Part shown: positions 9,184-17,298 of the stretch, one piece after another | How the letters are laid out: every line of letters starts with the position of its first letter | Numbering within the stretch: position 1 is the first letter of the stretch | Notes under the pieces: generated by a model | Told to the model about the DNA's origin: nothing | What the model saw: only the letters and a program-made list of their open reading frames with translations | Database searches by the model: none | Made by a program: the position numbers and the translations under genes | Assembly: GCF_900128905.1 (NCBI RefSeq) | Contig: NZ_FQTV01000001.1 | Coordinates: 124,001 to 188,000 of the forward strand | Source: Bacteroides luti | Lineage (GTDB): Bacteria; Bacteroidota; Bacteroidia; Bacteroidales; Bacteroidaceae | Reading direction: 5' to 3' | DNA length: 64,000 nucleotides

Positions 9184-9342
9184 ATGGCAAAGAAAACAGT
9201 AGCAAGTTTGCACGAAGGAACCAAAGAAGGTCGTTCTTATACTAAGGTTATCAAAATGGTAAAATCTCCTAAAACTGGAGCATACGTATTTGATGAACAA
9301 ATGGTACCTAATGAAAAAGTTCAGGACTTTTTCAAAAAATAA
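9184..9342 (+). CDS. DUF4295 family small basic protein, probable Bacteroidota ribosomal protein bL38
   Basis: 52 residues, starting MAKKTVASLHEGTKEGR and ending VQDFFKK, encoded 10 bp after the rpmG stop and closed by a strong terminator. It is highly basic and has the size of a ribosomal protein. From memory, this Bacteroidota-restricted family was identified as a large-subunit protein (named bL38) in a Flavobacterium ribosome structure; I could not check this. The operon position beside L28 and L33 independently supports a ribosomal role. Confidence 0.88.
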   Translation: MAKKTVASLHEGTKEGRSYTKVIKMVKSPKTGAYVFDEQMVPNEKVQDFFKK

Positions 9343-9370
9343 TAGTCTTTGTCTTTGTGGCACAGACAAA

Positions 9371-9411
9371 AACTTCCTCTCATTCACAAAAATGAGGGGA
9401 AGTTTTTTTTT
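9371..9411 (+). terminator. Rho-independent terminator of rpmB-rpmG operon
   Basis: A 14-bp stem AACTTCCTCTCATT / AATGAGGGGAAGTT (one G-T pair) with a 6-nt loop, followed by a run of T. Confidence 0.9.
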
Positions 9412-9439
9412 GCTGCCATGTGTATTTATTATATCTTTG
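9409..9439 (+). promoter_or_regulatory. Promoter of ftsY-rimO
   Basis: TTTG at 9409-9412 and TATCTTTG at 9432-9439 are 19 bp apart, an exact Bacteroides consensus pair. The -33 box is formed by the end of the upstream terminator's T-run. Confidence 0.75.
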
Positions 9440-9469
9440 TAGCATAATATATTACTAATTATAATCAAC

Positions 9470-10426
9470 ATGGGATTTTTAAGTTTTTTCTCCAAAGAAA
9501 AGAAAGAGACTCTAGATAAGGGATTGTCTAAAACCAAAGAAAATGTCTTTAGTAAGATTGCTAGAGCTGTAGCTGGAAAATCAAAAGTAGATGATGAAGT
9601 TCTGGATAATTTGGAAGAAGTTTTAATAACCTCGGATGTTGGGGTAGAAACAACCTTGAATATTATCAAAAGAATTGAAGCAAGAGCTGCTTCCGATAAA
9701 TATGTAAATGCACAGGAATTAAATAAGATTCTTAAGGAAGAGATTGCCGCATTATTGATGGAAAATAATTCCGAGGATCTTGAGGACTTTACCACACCAA
9801 CAGATAAAAAGCCATACGTTATCATGGTGGTTGGTGTTAATGGAGTTGGTAAGACAACTACGATTGGTAAAATGGCTTATCAATTTAAAAAAGCTGGCAA
9901 GTCTGTTTATCTTGGAGCTGCAGATACTTTCCGCGCAGCAGCGGTAGAACAGCTAGTTATTTGGGGAGATAGAGTTGGCGTACCGGTAATTAAACAAAAA
10001 ATGGGAGCAGATCCTGCTTCTGTTGCTTATGACACTTTAAACTCTGCCGTGGCTAACAATGCTGATGTGGTTATTATTGATACTGCCGGACGTTTACACA
10101 ATAAAGTAAACTTAATGAATGAGTTAACCAAGATAAAGAACGTAATGAAGAAAGTCGTTCCAGATGCTCCTCATGAAGTATTATTGGTGTTAGATGGCTC
10201 TACCGGACAAAATGCTTTTGAACAAGCTAAACAGTTTACTTTGGCTACTGAAGTTTCATCTCTGGCTATTACTAAGCTTGATGGCACTGCTAAAGGTGGT
10301 GTTGTAATTGGTATTTCAGATCAGTTTAAGATTCCGGTTAAGTACATTGGGTTAGGTGAAGGAATGGAGGATTTGCAGGTTTTCCGCAAAAAAGAATTTG
10401 TTGATTCATTATTTGGAGATAATTAA
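9470..10426 (+). CDS. ftsY: Signal recognition particle receptor FtsY
   Basis: 318 residues: a short N-terminal region, then the N and G domains of an SRP GTPase. Motifs: G1 GVNGVGKT (122-129), the DTFRAAAVEQL segment, DTAGR (204-208), TKLDG (268-272) and a C-terminal GLGEGMEDLQVF. It docks ribosome-SRP complexes to the membrane for cotranslational insertion. The acidic A domain of the E. coli protein is largely missing, as in many Bacteroidota. The stop codon TAA shares its last A with the ATG of rimO, indicating translational coupling. Confidence 0.97.
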   Translation: MGFLSFFSKEKKETLDKGLSKTKENVFSKIARAVAGKSKVDDEVLDNLEEVLITSDVGVETTLNIIKRIEARAASDKYVNAQELNKILKEEIAALLMENNSEDLEDFTTPTDKKPYVIMVVGVNGVGKTTTIGKMAYQFKKAGKSVYLGAADTFRAAAVEQLVIWGDRVGVPVIKQKMGADPASVAYDTLNSAVANNADVVIIDTAGRLHNKVNLMNELTKIKNVMKKVVPDAPHEVLLVLDGSTGQNAFEQAKQFTLATEVSSLAITKLDGTAKGGVVIGISDQFKIPVKYIGLGEGMEDLQVFRKKEFVDSLFGDN

Positions 10427-11727
10427 TGAGAAAAAATACGATTGATTTAGTTACACTTGGATGTTCTAAAAATTTAGTAGATTCTGAACAGCTGATTCGC
10501 CAGCTGGAAAAGAATGGTTATAGCGTAACACATGATTCAGAATCGCCGGAAGGAGAGATTGCTGTAATCAATACATGTGGGTTTATTGGCGATGCCAAGG
10601 AGGAATCCATAAACATGATATTGGAATTCGCTCAGGCGAAAGAAGAAGGACGATTGAAGAAACTGTATGTTATGGGATGTCTTTCTGAACGATATTTAAA
10701 AGAATTAGCAGTTGAAATTCCTGCTGTAGATAAGTTTTATGGTAAGTTCGACTGGAAGAACCTGCTTCAGGATCTTGGGAAAGTATATGATGAGCGCATT
10801 CATATAGAACGTTCGCTTACTACTCCTCAGCATTATGCCTATTTAAAGATATCCGAAGGTTGTGACAGAAAATGTTCTTATTGTGCAATTCCTATTATTA
10901 CAGGATGCCATGTATCAAGAACCATGGAAGATATACTTGACGAGGTTAGATACCTTGTTGGGAATGGAGTTAAAGAATTCCAGGTGATAGCTCAGGAGCT
11001 TACATACTATGGTGTTGATCTTTACAAGAAACAAATGCTTCCTGAATTAATCGAGAAGATTTCTGATATTCCGGGTGTAGAATGGATTCGTCTTCACTAT
11101 GCTTATCCGGCTCATTTCCCTACAGATTTATTCCGCGTAATGCGTGAACGCGATAATGTATGTAAGTATATGGATATTGCTTTACAGCACATTAGCGATA
11201 ATGTGTTATCTATGATGAAAAGGCATGTTACTAAAGCTGAGACCTATACTTTAATGGAGCAATTCCGCAAAGAGGTACCAGGAATACACCTGCGCACAAC
11301 TTTAATGGTTGGGCATCCGGGAGAAACTGAAGCAGACTTTGAAGAACTGAAAGAGTTTGTTAAGCATGTAAGATTCGATAGAATGGGAGCTTTTACATAC
11401 TCAGAAGAGGAGGGAACCTATTCTGCTAATAATTACGAAGATTCTATTCCTCAGGAAGTTAAGCAGCAAAGACTCGATGAATTGATGGAAATTCAACAAG
11501 GAATTTCTGCCGAACTGAGTGCTTCTAAGATTGGAAAGTGCTTTAAAGTAATTATTGATCGAAAAGAAGGTGAATATTATATCGGACGTACAGAATTTGA
11601 TTCTCCCGAAGTAGATCCTGAAGTTCTGATATTGGCAGGCGATGAAAAGCTTGAAATTGGAGATTTTTATCAAGTTAAGATAAACGATGCCGATGATTTT
11701 GATCTTTATGCAGAAGTAATTAAATAA
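10426..11727 (+). CDS. rimO: Ribosomal protein S12 methylthiotransferase RimO
   Basis: 433 residues. Radical-SAM enzyme that adds a methylthio group to an Asp of ribosomal protein S12. The N-terminal UPF0004 domain carries the three cluster-binding Cys C13, C51 and C85. The radical-SAM motif CDRKCSYC places C146, C150 and C153. A TRAM domain closes the protein (about 365-433). MiaB is a close relative, but LVTLGCSKNLVDSE at the start is RimO-like. Overlaps ftsY by one base. Confidence 0.96.
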   Translation: MRKNTIDLVTLGCSKNLVDSEQLIRQLEKNGYSVTHDSESPEGEIAVINTCGFIGDAKEESINMILEFAQAKEEGRLKKLYVMGCLSERYLKELAVEIPAVDKFYGKFDWKNLLQDLGKVYDERIHIERSLTTPQHYAYLKISEGCDRKCSYCAIPIITGCHVSRTMEDILDEVRYLVGNGVKEFQVIAQELTYYGVDLYKKQMLPELIEKISDIPGVEWIRLHYAYPAHFPTDLFRVMRERDNVCKYMDIALQHISDNVLSMMKRHVTKAETYTLMEQFRKEVPGIHLRTTLMVGHPGETEADFEELKEFVKHVRFDRMGAFTYSEEEGTYSANNYEDSIPQEVKQQRLDELMEIQQGISAELSASKIGKCFKVIIDRKEGEYYIGRTEFDSPEVDPEVLILAGDEKLEIGDFYQVKINDADDFDLYAEVIK

Positions 11728-11807
11728 TTGTATTTTTATTGGATTTTAATTGCTTAATTAATAGATATTTACTAATATAGCAGTCGCTTTAAAAAAACTG
11801 AAAAACA

Positions 11808-12080
11808 TTGAACAATAAAGAATTTATCACAGAATTATCCGGTAGATTGGGTTATTCGGCAAAAGAGATATCAGACATGGTTTCTTCTGCCGTTTCTGTT
11901 GTGTCAGAACAATTGCAGGAAGGAAATACTGTTGTTGTTCAAGGATTTGGAACGTTCGACGTAAAAAAGAAATTAGAACGAATATCAGTAAATCCTGCTA
12001 CCAAACAACGAATGCTTGTACCACCAAAGCTCGTGATAAACTTTAAACCGAGCAATGTAATTAAAGATAAGTTTAAATAA
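11808..12080 (+). CDS. HU/IHF family DNA-binding protein (TTG start)
   Basis: 90 residues, full-length HU fold: N-terminal helices (FITELSGRLGYSAKEISDMV) and the beta-arm with GFGTFDVKKKLER and NPATKQRMLVPP. The start codon is TTG (11808-11810); no ATG lies near, and the HU alignment supports this start. It lies 11 bp before a second, much larger HU-domain gene, so the two are probably expressed together and may form a heterodimer (inference). Confidence 0.9.
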   Translation: MNNKEFITELSGRLGYSAKEISDMVSSAVSVVSEQLQEGNTVVVQGFGTFDVKKKLERISVNPATKQRMLVPPKLVINFKPSNVIKDKFK

Positions 12081-12091
12081 ATCTTGAGATT

Positions 12092-13996
12092 ATGGGTGAA
12101 AGAATAAACATACAGAATTTGATAGATTTATTTGCCGAAAAGAAAGGGCTAAGCAAGAAGGATGCTGAGAACTTTCTAAAGGAATTTTTTGCTCTTATTG
12201 AAAAAGCACTTGAAACCGATAAGTATGTAAAGATTAAAGGTTTTGGTACTTTCAAGCTGATAGATGTTGATAGTCGCGAAAGTGTAAATGTAAACACTGG
12301 AGAGAGATTTCAAATACAAGGACATACAAAGATTTCGTTTACGCCAGAAGCCAGCCTTCGCGATCAGATAAATAAGCCTTTTTCTCATTTTGAAACGGTT
12401 ATTTTAAATGAAGGTGTCGATTTTGAAGGTATGAGTGTTACCGATGAAATCTCTGATAATGAAGATGAAACCGGTGTTTCTTTTGATGAAGAAAACGAGA
12501 TTTCTTCTAATAATGGAGAAAGTAAAGATCTTACTTCTTCTATGCAATCAGAAGAACCGGAAAAAGTTCAACCTACAACGACTAACGAAATAGAGGAGAA
12601 TAGTTCATCTTCAGAGAATATCTCATCTGTAAATGCTGATAATGAAAAAGAAGCTATTGTAACAGAAGATGAAATTTCAAAATCGTCTGCTGAAATAGAT
12701 AAAGAAATTGCCACATCTCCTGAGAGTGTAGAGACGATAGCTACTGAAATACAGCAGAAAGAACCGATTAAATCAAAAGATATTTCTGGCCTGAGTAAAG
12801 AAGTGTATGAAGAAGTATCTTCTATTCAATCAGTAGAAGCAATCTCAGATGCAATAGAAGAAAATATAGAGGATGAACCTGTAATAGCTGCAGTATTAGA
12901 GAAAATCGTGCCTTTAAAAGGAAAGCACGAAGAGGTTCCTGCGAAGGCTGAAAATGCTGAAGTTGTAGAGAAACCTCAGGCTCCTGCTACTTTGGCGGAG
13001 TTTATTTCTCAGGCTCTGGAGATAAAATCTAAGGAGAAGAAAGCAATTGTATCTCATGATACAGAAGCAGCTAAAGAGGATTTGATAGTAAAATCAAAAG
13101 AATCGTTGGCTGTTATACCAAAAGAAGAACCGACTCCAAAAGAGACGTTTGTTTCAAAAGAGGAATCTGCTCAAAAAGAAGTGATTGCACCGAGAGAAGT
13201 GCCTACTTCAACAGAGACGTTTGTTCCTAAAGAGGTGTCTGCTCCCAAAGAAACGCTTGCAGAGAAAGCTGAGGAAGAAAGTGCTCCTAAACAAAGTGGC
13301 GCATTGATCGAAGAATTGATTCTAAAAGCCAAAGCTGAGAAAGTGCAACAAGAAGCTATAGCTAGTAGTCAGAATTCTAAAATGACCATTTACTATTTTG
13401 TTGCTATGATTGCTTTTCTTTCAGTTTTTGCGGTAGCTGTATTTACTTATATATACAATCCTGATTTTGTAATGAGTATGGTTCCGGCTTCTACTGAAAA
13501 AGCATCGATAGATTCAACTAAAGTTGATTCTGTTCCGGTGAAAAAGGAGGTTGCTGTGCAAATGCCTGATACTATTCCTTCTGCAGACAAAAAGGATATG
13601 GCCCGATTAACTGATACGGAGACAAAGAATGCGGAAGCTGAAGCTAAAAGAGCTGTTGCCGAAGCAGAAAAAGTTCTGGCAGAATCTAAAAAGAAAGATA
13701 AAGAACCTGTTCCAGTAAAAGAGTCTGTTAAAGCTAATGAAAAAGCTGTAGCTACAGATTCGAAAGAAAAGAAAGTACTCGAGAAACTTAATCCGAATGA
13801 CTATACAATTGCTGGAACTAAGAGTACATATACCGTGAAAAAGGGTGAATCGTTAGTGAGAATATCACAACAATTCTATAATTCCAAAGATTTATGGATA
13901 CTAATTTTGAAGCATAATCAGAAAGTGATAAAGGATGAGGATAATGTTCCTGCCGGAACTGTTCTGAAAATTCCGAACTTACGTTCTAAGAAATAA
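12092..13996 (+). CDS. HU-domain protein with acidic linker, one transmembrane segment and C-terminal LysM domain
   Basis: 634 residues. Residues 1-92 are a complete HU/IHF domain (KGFGTFKLIDV, then an NTGERFQI arm). Residues about 110-425 are a low-complexity stretch rich in Glu, Ser, Lys and Thr, including PKE/SAPKE repeats around 345-405. A single hydrophobic segment spans about 432-458 (FVAMIAFLSVFAVAVFTYIY). A further charged linker leads to a LysM domain at about 580-628 (YTVKKGESLVRISQQFY to LKIPNL). HU binds DNA and LysM binds peptidoglycan. With one membrane span, the HU end could face the cytoplasm and the LysM end the periplasm, making it a candidate tether between nucleoid and wall. 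Such architectures recur in Bacteroidota; function here is inferred. Confidence 0.9.
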   Translation: MGERINIQNLIDLFAEKKGLSKKDAENFLKEFFALIEKALETDKYVKIKGFGTFKLIDVDSRESVNVNTGERFQIQGHTKISFTPEASLRDQINKPFSHFETVILNEGVDFEGMSVTDEISDNEDETGVSFDEENEISSNNGESKDLTSSMQSEEPEKVQPTTTNEIEENSSSSENISSVNADNEKEAIVTEDEISKSSAEIDKEIATSPESVETIATEIQQKEPIKSKDISGLSKEVYEEVSSIQSVEAISDAIEENIEDEPVIAAVLEKIVPLKGKHEEVPAKAENAEVVEKPQAPATLAEFISQALEIKSKEKKAIVSHDTEAAKEDLIVKSKESLAVIPKEEPTPKETFVSKEESAQKEVIAPREVPTSTETFVPKEVSAPKETLAEKAEEESAPKQSGALIEELILKAKAEKVQQEAIASSQNSKMTIYYFVAMIAFLSVFAVAVFTYIYNPDFVMSMVPASTEKASIDSTKVDSVPVKKEVAVQMPDTIPSADKKDMARLTDTETKNAEAEAKRAVAEAEKVLAESKKKDKEPVPVKESVKANEKAVATDSKEKKVLEKLNPNDYTIAGTKSTYTVKKGESLVRISQQFYNSKDLWILILKHNQKVIKDEDNVPAGTVLKIPNLRSKK

Positions 13997-14021
13997 TTTC
14001 TACAGATTAAGTTATTGCATG

Positions 14022-14099
14022 CTTGTACAAAAGAATGCAATGTTCTGTACAAAATAATTATTCCCTTGTACAAAAGATTTCATTCTTTTGTACAAGGGA
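14022..14099. repeat. Four-unit TGTACA palindrome array, copy 1
   Basis: TGTACA hexamers start at 14024, 14046, 14067 and 14089 (spacing 22, 21, 22 bp), each within TTGTACAAAAGAAT-like units, the last inverted. A similar array occurs at 55712-55787. It lies between the HU-LysM gene and the moxR promoter. Confidence 0.8.
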
Positions 14100-14185
14100 A
14101 TCTCTTTTAAACCTTATGTTTTATCACTTTGTTGCCCTTTCATCCAAAATCTAAACATTATGCATCTTTTTTTAATAAAATTTAG

Positions 14186-14216
14186 TTGCTGTACTAAATT
14201 ATAAAGAGTATTTTTG
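14186..14216 (+). promoter_or_regulatory. Promoter of the moxR-bat operon
   Basis: TTG (14186-14188) and TATTTTTG (14209-14216) are 20 bp apart. moxR begins 80 bp downstream. The TGTACA array lies about 90 bp upstream of the -33 box. Confidence 0.6.
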
Positions 14217-14295
14217 GAACTCGAAAAGAAAAGTCCTTTTCTAAAAGTCTTTTTCTTTATTTATAAAAGTAAAAACAATAAGTATTATAAAAATT

Positions 14296-15291
14296 ATGGC
14301 CGAATCAATTGATATTCGTGAGTTGAATGCACGGATTGAAAAACAAAGCGCATTTGTGACCAACCTCATGATGGGGATGGATCAGGTAATTGTAGGACAA
14401 AAACATTTAGTAGAGTCTTTGTTGATTGGATTATTGTCTGATGGACACGTTCTTCTTGAAGGTGTACCGGGACTTGCAAAAACATTGGCAATTAAAACGC
14501 TGGCTTCCTTGATTGATGCAAAATATAGCCGTGTTCAATTTACGCCCGACTTATTGCCGGCCGACGTAGTTGGTACCATGATTTATAGTCAGAAAGACGA
14601 AACTTTCGTTGTAAAGAAAGGTCCTATCTTTGCAAATTTCATATTAGCGGATGAAATTAACCGTGCTCCGGCAAAGGTTCAGAGTGCGCTGCTTGAAGCT
14701 ATGCAGGAAAGACAAGTTACCCTGGGCAAAACTACTTTTAAACTTCCGGAACCATTCCTGGTACTTGCAACTCAGAACCCAATAGAACAGGAAGGTACTT
14801 ATATGCTTCCCGAAGCACAGGTCGACCGTTTTATGCTGAAGGTTGTTATTGACTATCCAAAGCAGGAAGAAGAAAAACTAATTATCCGTCAGAATATCAG
14901 CGGAACTAAGTTTGATGTTAAGCCAATACTTAGTGCAGACGAAATTATGGAGGCAAGAAAGGTTGTTCGCGATGTTTATCTGGATGAAAAGATTGAAAGA
15001 TATATTGTTGATATAGTTTTTGCTACACGTTATCCAGAAAAGTACGGTTTGAACGAACTTAAAGAAATGATCAGCTTCGGTGGATCTCCACGTGCTTCAA
15101 TAAATCTGGCACTTGCAGCTCGTACTTATGCTTTCATTAAGAGACGTGGATACGTAATTCCTGAAGACGTTCGTGCCATTGCTCACGATGTACTTCGTCA
15201 CCGTATCGGACTGACTTATGAAGCCGAAGCAAGTAATATTACATCAGACGAAATAGTAAGCAAGATTCTTAATAAGGTAGAGGTGCCTTAG
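14296..15291 (+). CDS. MoxR-family AAA ATPase
   Basis: 331 residues. Walker A GVPGLAKT (56-63), Walker B with LADE (117-120) followed by the family signature INRAPAKVQSALLEAMQE, and the sensor region QNPIEQEGTY. MoxR ATPases act as chaperones, often activating partners that carry von Willebrand A (VWA) domains. This gene heads an operon with a DUF58 protein and the VWA proteins BatA and BatB, the classical MoxR partner arrangement. The next gene starts 4 bp after its stop. Confidence 0.95.
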   Translation: MAESIDIRELNARIEKQSAFVTNLMMGMDQVIVGQKHLVESLLIGLLSDGHVLLEGVPGLAKTLAIKTLASLIDAKYSRVQFTPDLLPADVVGTMIYSQKDETFVVKKGPIFANFILADEINRAPAKVQSALLEAMQERQVTLGKTTFKLPEPFLVLATQNPIEQEGTYMLPEAQVDRFMLKVVIDYPKQEEEKLIIRQNISGTKFDVKPILSADEIMEARKVVRDVYLDEKIERYIVDIVFATRYPEKYGLNELKEMISFGGSPRASINLALAARTYAFIKRRGYVIPEDVRAIAHDVLRHRIGLTYEAEASNITSDEIVSKILNKVEVP

Positions 15292-15295
15292 TCGT

Positions 15296-16165
15296 ATGGA
15301 AGCTAATGAACTTATAAAAAAAGTTCGTCATATTGAAATAAAAACTCGGGGATTGTCGAATAATATCTTTGCCGGGCAGTATCATTCTGCTTTTAAAGGC
15401 CGAGGAATGGCATTCTCTGAGGTACGTGAATACCAGTATGGCGATGATATCCGTGATATTGACTGGAATGTAACAGCACGTTTCCACAAACCTTACGTGA
15501 AAGTGTTTGAGGAAGAACGTGAGCTTACTGTTATGCTCCTTATTGATGTGTCGGGTAGTCTTGAATTTGGAACTGTGAAGCAGATGAAGAAAGATATGGT
15601 AACTGAAATAGCTGCCACCCTTGCTTTTTCTGCCATTCAGAATAATGATAAAATTGGTGTAATCTTTTTCTCGGACAAGATAGAAAAGTTTATCCCTCCA
15701 AAGAAGGGTAGGAAACATATTCTGTTTATAATTCGCGAGCTGATAGATTTTCAGGCAACCAGTCGTAGAACAAACATTAAAAAGGGGCTGGAATACCTTA
15801 CGAATGCAATCAAGAAAAGATGTACAGCATTCGTTATATCCGATTTTATCGATAACTCTGATTTTAAAAATGCTCTAACGATTGCTAATCGTAAACACGA
15901 TTTGGTAGCTATTCAGGTTTTTGACAGGCGAGTGGCAGAACTTCCATCGGTTGGTCTGATGAAAGTGAAGGACGCCGAAACTGGTCATGAACAGTGGATT
16001 GATACTTCATCTGCTGCATTACGTAAAGCACATAGGGAGTGGTGGATGAAGAAACAGAATATTCTTAGTGAAACATTTACAAAGAGTAATGTAGACTCGG
16101 TTTCTGTTCGTACAGACGAGGATTATGTGAAAGCGTTGTTGAACTTGTTTGCTAAAAGAAATTAA
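15296..16165 (+). CDS. DUF58 domain-containing (VWA-like) protein
   Basis: 289 residues. The DUF58 signature YGDDIRDIDWNVTAR (48-62) precedes a VWA-type metal site DVSGS (84-88). No signal peptide or membrane segment, so it is probably cytoplasmic. DUF58 genes commonly follow moxR; the pair is thought to act together on membrane-bound VWA partners. Located between moxR (4-bp gap) and a secreted/membrane gene (6-bp gap). Confidence 0.93.
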   Translation: MEANELIKKVRHIEIKTRGLSNNIFAGQYHSAFKGRGMAFSEVREYQYGDDIRDIDWNVTARFHKPYVKVFEEERELTVMLLIDVSGSLEFGTVKQMKKDMVTEIAATLAFSAIQNNDKIGVIFFSDKIEKFIPPKKGRKHILFIIRELIDFQATSRRTNIKKGLEYLTNAIKKRCTAFVISDFIDNSDFKNALTIANRKHDLVAIQVFDRRVAELPSVGLMKVKDAETGHEQWIDTSSAALRKAHREWWMKKQNILSETFTKSNVDSVSVRTDEDYVKALLNLFAKRN

Positions 16166-16171
16166 TACGAA

Positions 16172-17275
16172 ATGAGCAATTACACATTATTGAAAAGCAG
16201 AAAATTCTTAATTGCGCTGGGCTGTTCAATGTTGTTCTCTTTTGCACCGCAGAAGATTGCAGCTCAATCTGTTACTGTCGATGCAACAATTGACTCATTG
16301 CAGATAATGATTGGAGAACAAGCCACAATTCAGCTGCAGGTAAGTCTTGATGCTAAACAGAAAGCTGTTTTCCCCCATTTCACCGATAGTCTGATAAAAG
16401 GAATAGAAGTTCTTGAAGTTGCAAAGCCCGATACTCAGTTTTTGAACAATAATCAGCGTTTACTGATTACTCAGAAATACATTATAACTTCTTTCGACTC
16501 TGCGCTTTATTATATTCCGCCTTTCAGTATTATGGTAGGAAAGCAAGTCTATAAATCAAAATCTCTTGCATTAAAAGTATACTCTCCAAAAGTTGATTTG
16601 GCTCATCCTGATCAGTTCTTTCCTCAAAAAGGTGTGATGAATCCGCCGTTTATGTGGAGTGATTGGGCCGGAGTGATATTCCTTTCAATATTGGCAATTC
16701 CATTAATGTTCCTGATTATATACTTTATTGTCCGTTACAGAGATAATAAACCTATTATCAAGCATATTAAGATTGAACCAAAACTTCCTCCTCACCAGTT
16801 GGCGATGAAGGAAATAGAGCGTATAAAGACAGAAAAAGTTTGGCAGAAAGGTCGCTCTAAAGAGTATTATACCGAATTGACCGATACTTTACGTACATAC
16901 ATTCAGGATCGTTTCGGTTTCAATGCGATGGAAATGACCTCTTCAGAGATTATTGATAAGCTGATGGAAGTTGAAGCTAAGGACATCAGAGATTTAAAAG
17001 AGCTGTTTTTAACGGCAGACCTTGTTAAGTTTGCTAAGCACGACCCAATGATGAATGAAAATGATTCTAACTTGTTGAATGCAATAGCTTTTATTAATGA
17101 TACAAAGGATGAAGAATCTCTTGATAAGAAGCCTGTTCCAACTGAAATTACTGTTGAAGAAAAACGTTCACGCAGAGCAAAGACTCTATTGATCTTTGGA
17201 ATTGTCATATTGAGCGCTTCTGTACTAGCCATTTTGGCACATATTGTTATGAGGCTTACCGATATGTTCTTATAA
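16172..17275 (+). CDS. BatD-like membrane protein of the bat operon, function unknown
   Basis: 367 residues. Signal peptide about 1-32 (ending KIAAQ), a beta-sandwich-like periplasmic domain (33-165), a transmembrane segment at about 168-188 (VIFLSILAIPLMFLIIYFIV), a cytoplasmic helical region with ELTDTLRTYIQDRFGF (resembling the C-terminal part of BatD: GFNAMEMTSSEIIDKL), and a second hydrophobic segment near the C-terminus (about 340-362). It occupies the usual place for a conserved hypothetical gene between DUF58 and batA. The same layout (signal, beta domain, TM, helical tail) in BatD (20076) suggests a paralogue. Confidence 0.85.
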   Translation: MSNYTLLKSRKFLIALGCSMLFSFAPQKIAAQSVTVDATIDSLQIMIGEQATIQLQVSLDAKQKAVFPHFTDSLIKGIEVLEVAKPDTQFLNNNQRLLITQKYIITSFDSALYYIPPFSIMVGKQVYKSKSLALKVYSPKVDLAHPDQFFPQKGVMNPPFMWSDWAGVIFLSILAIPLMFLIIYFIVRYRDNKPIIKHIKIEPKLPPHQLAMKEIERIKTEKVWQKGRSKEYYTELTDTLRTYIQDRFGFNAMEMTSSEIIDKLMEVEAKDIRDLKELFLTADLVKFAKHDPMMNENDSNLLNAIAFINDTKDEESLDKKPVPTEITVEEKRSRRAKTLLIFGIVILSASVLAILAHIVMRLTDMFL

Positions 17276-17298
17276 ATGTGATATAAAACAATAGAAAA

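Noticed and set aside
9166..9825. Minus-strand 219-residue frame
   Set aside because: Antisense to ftsY and the bL38-like gene, both clearly coding, and it runs over a strong terminator.
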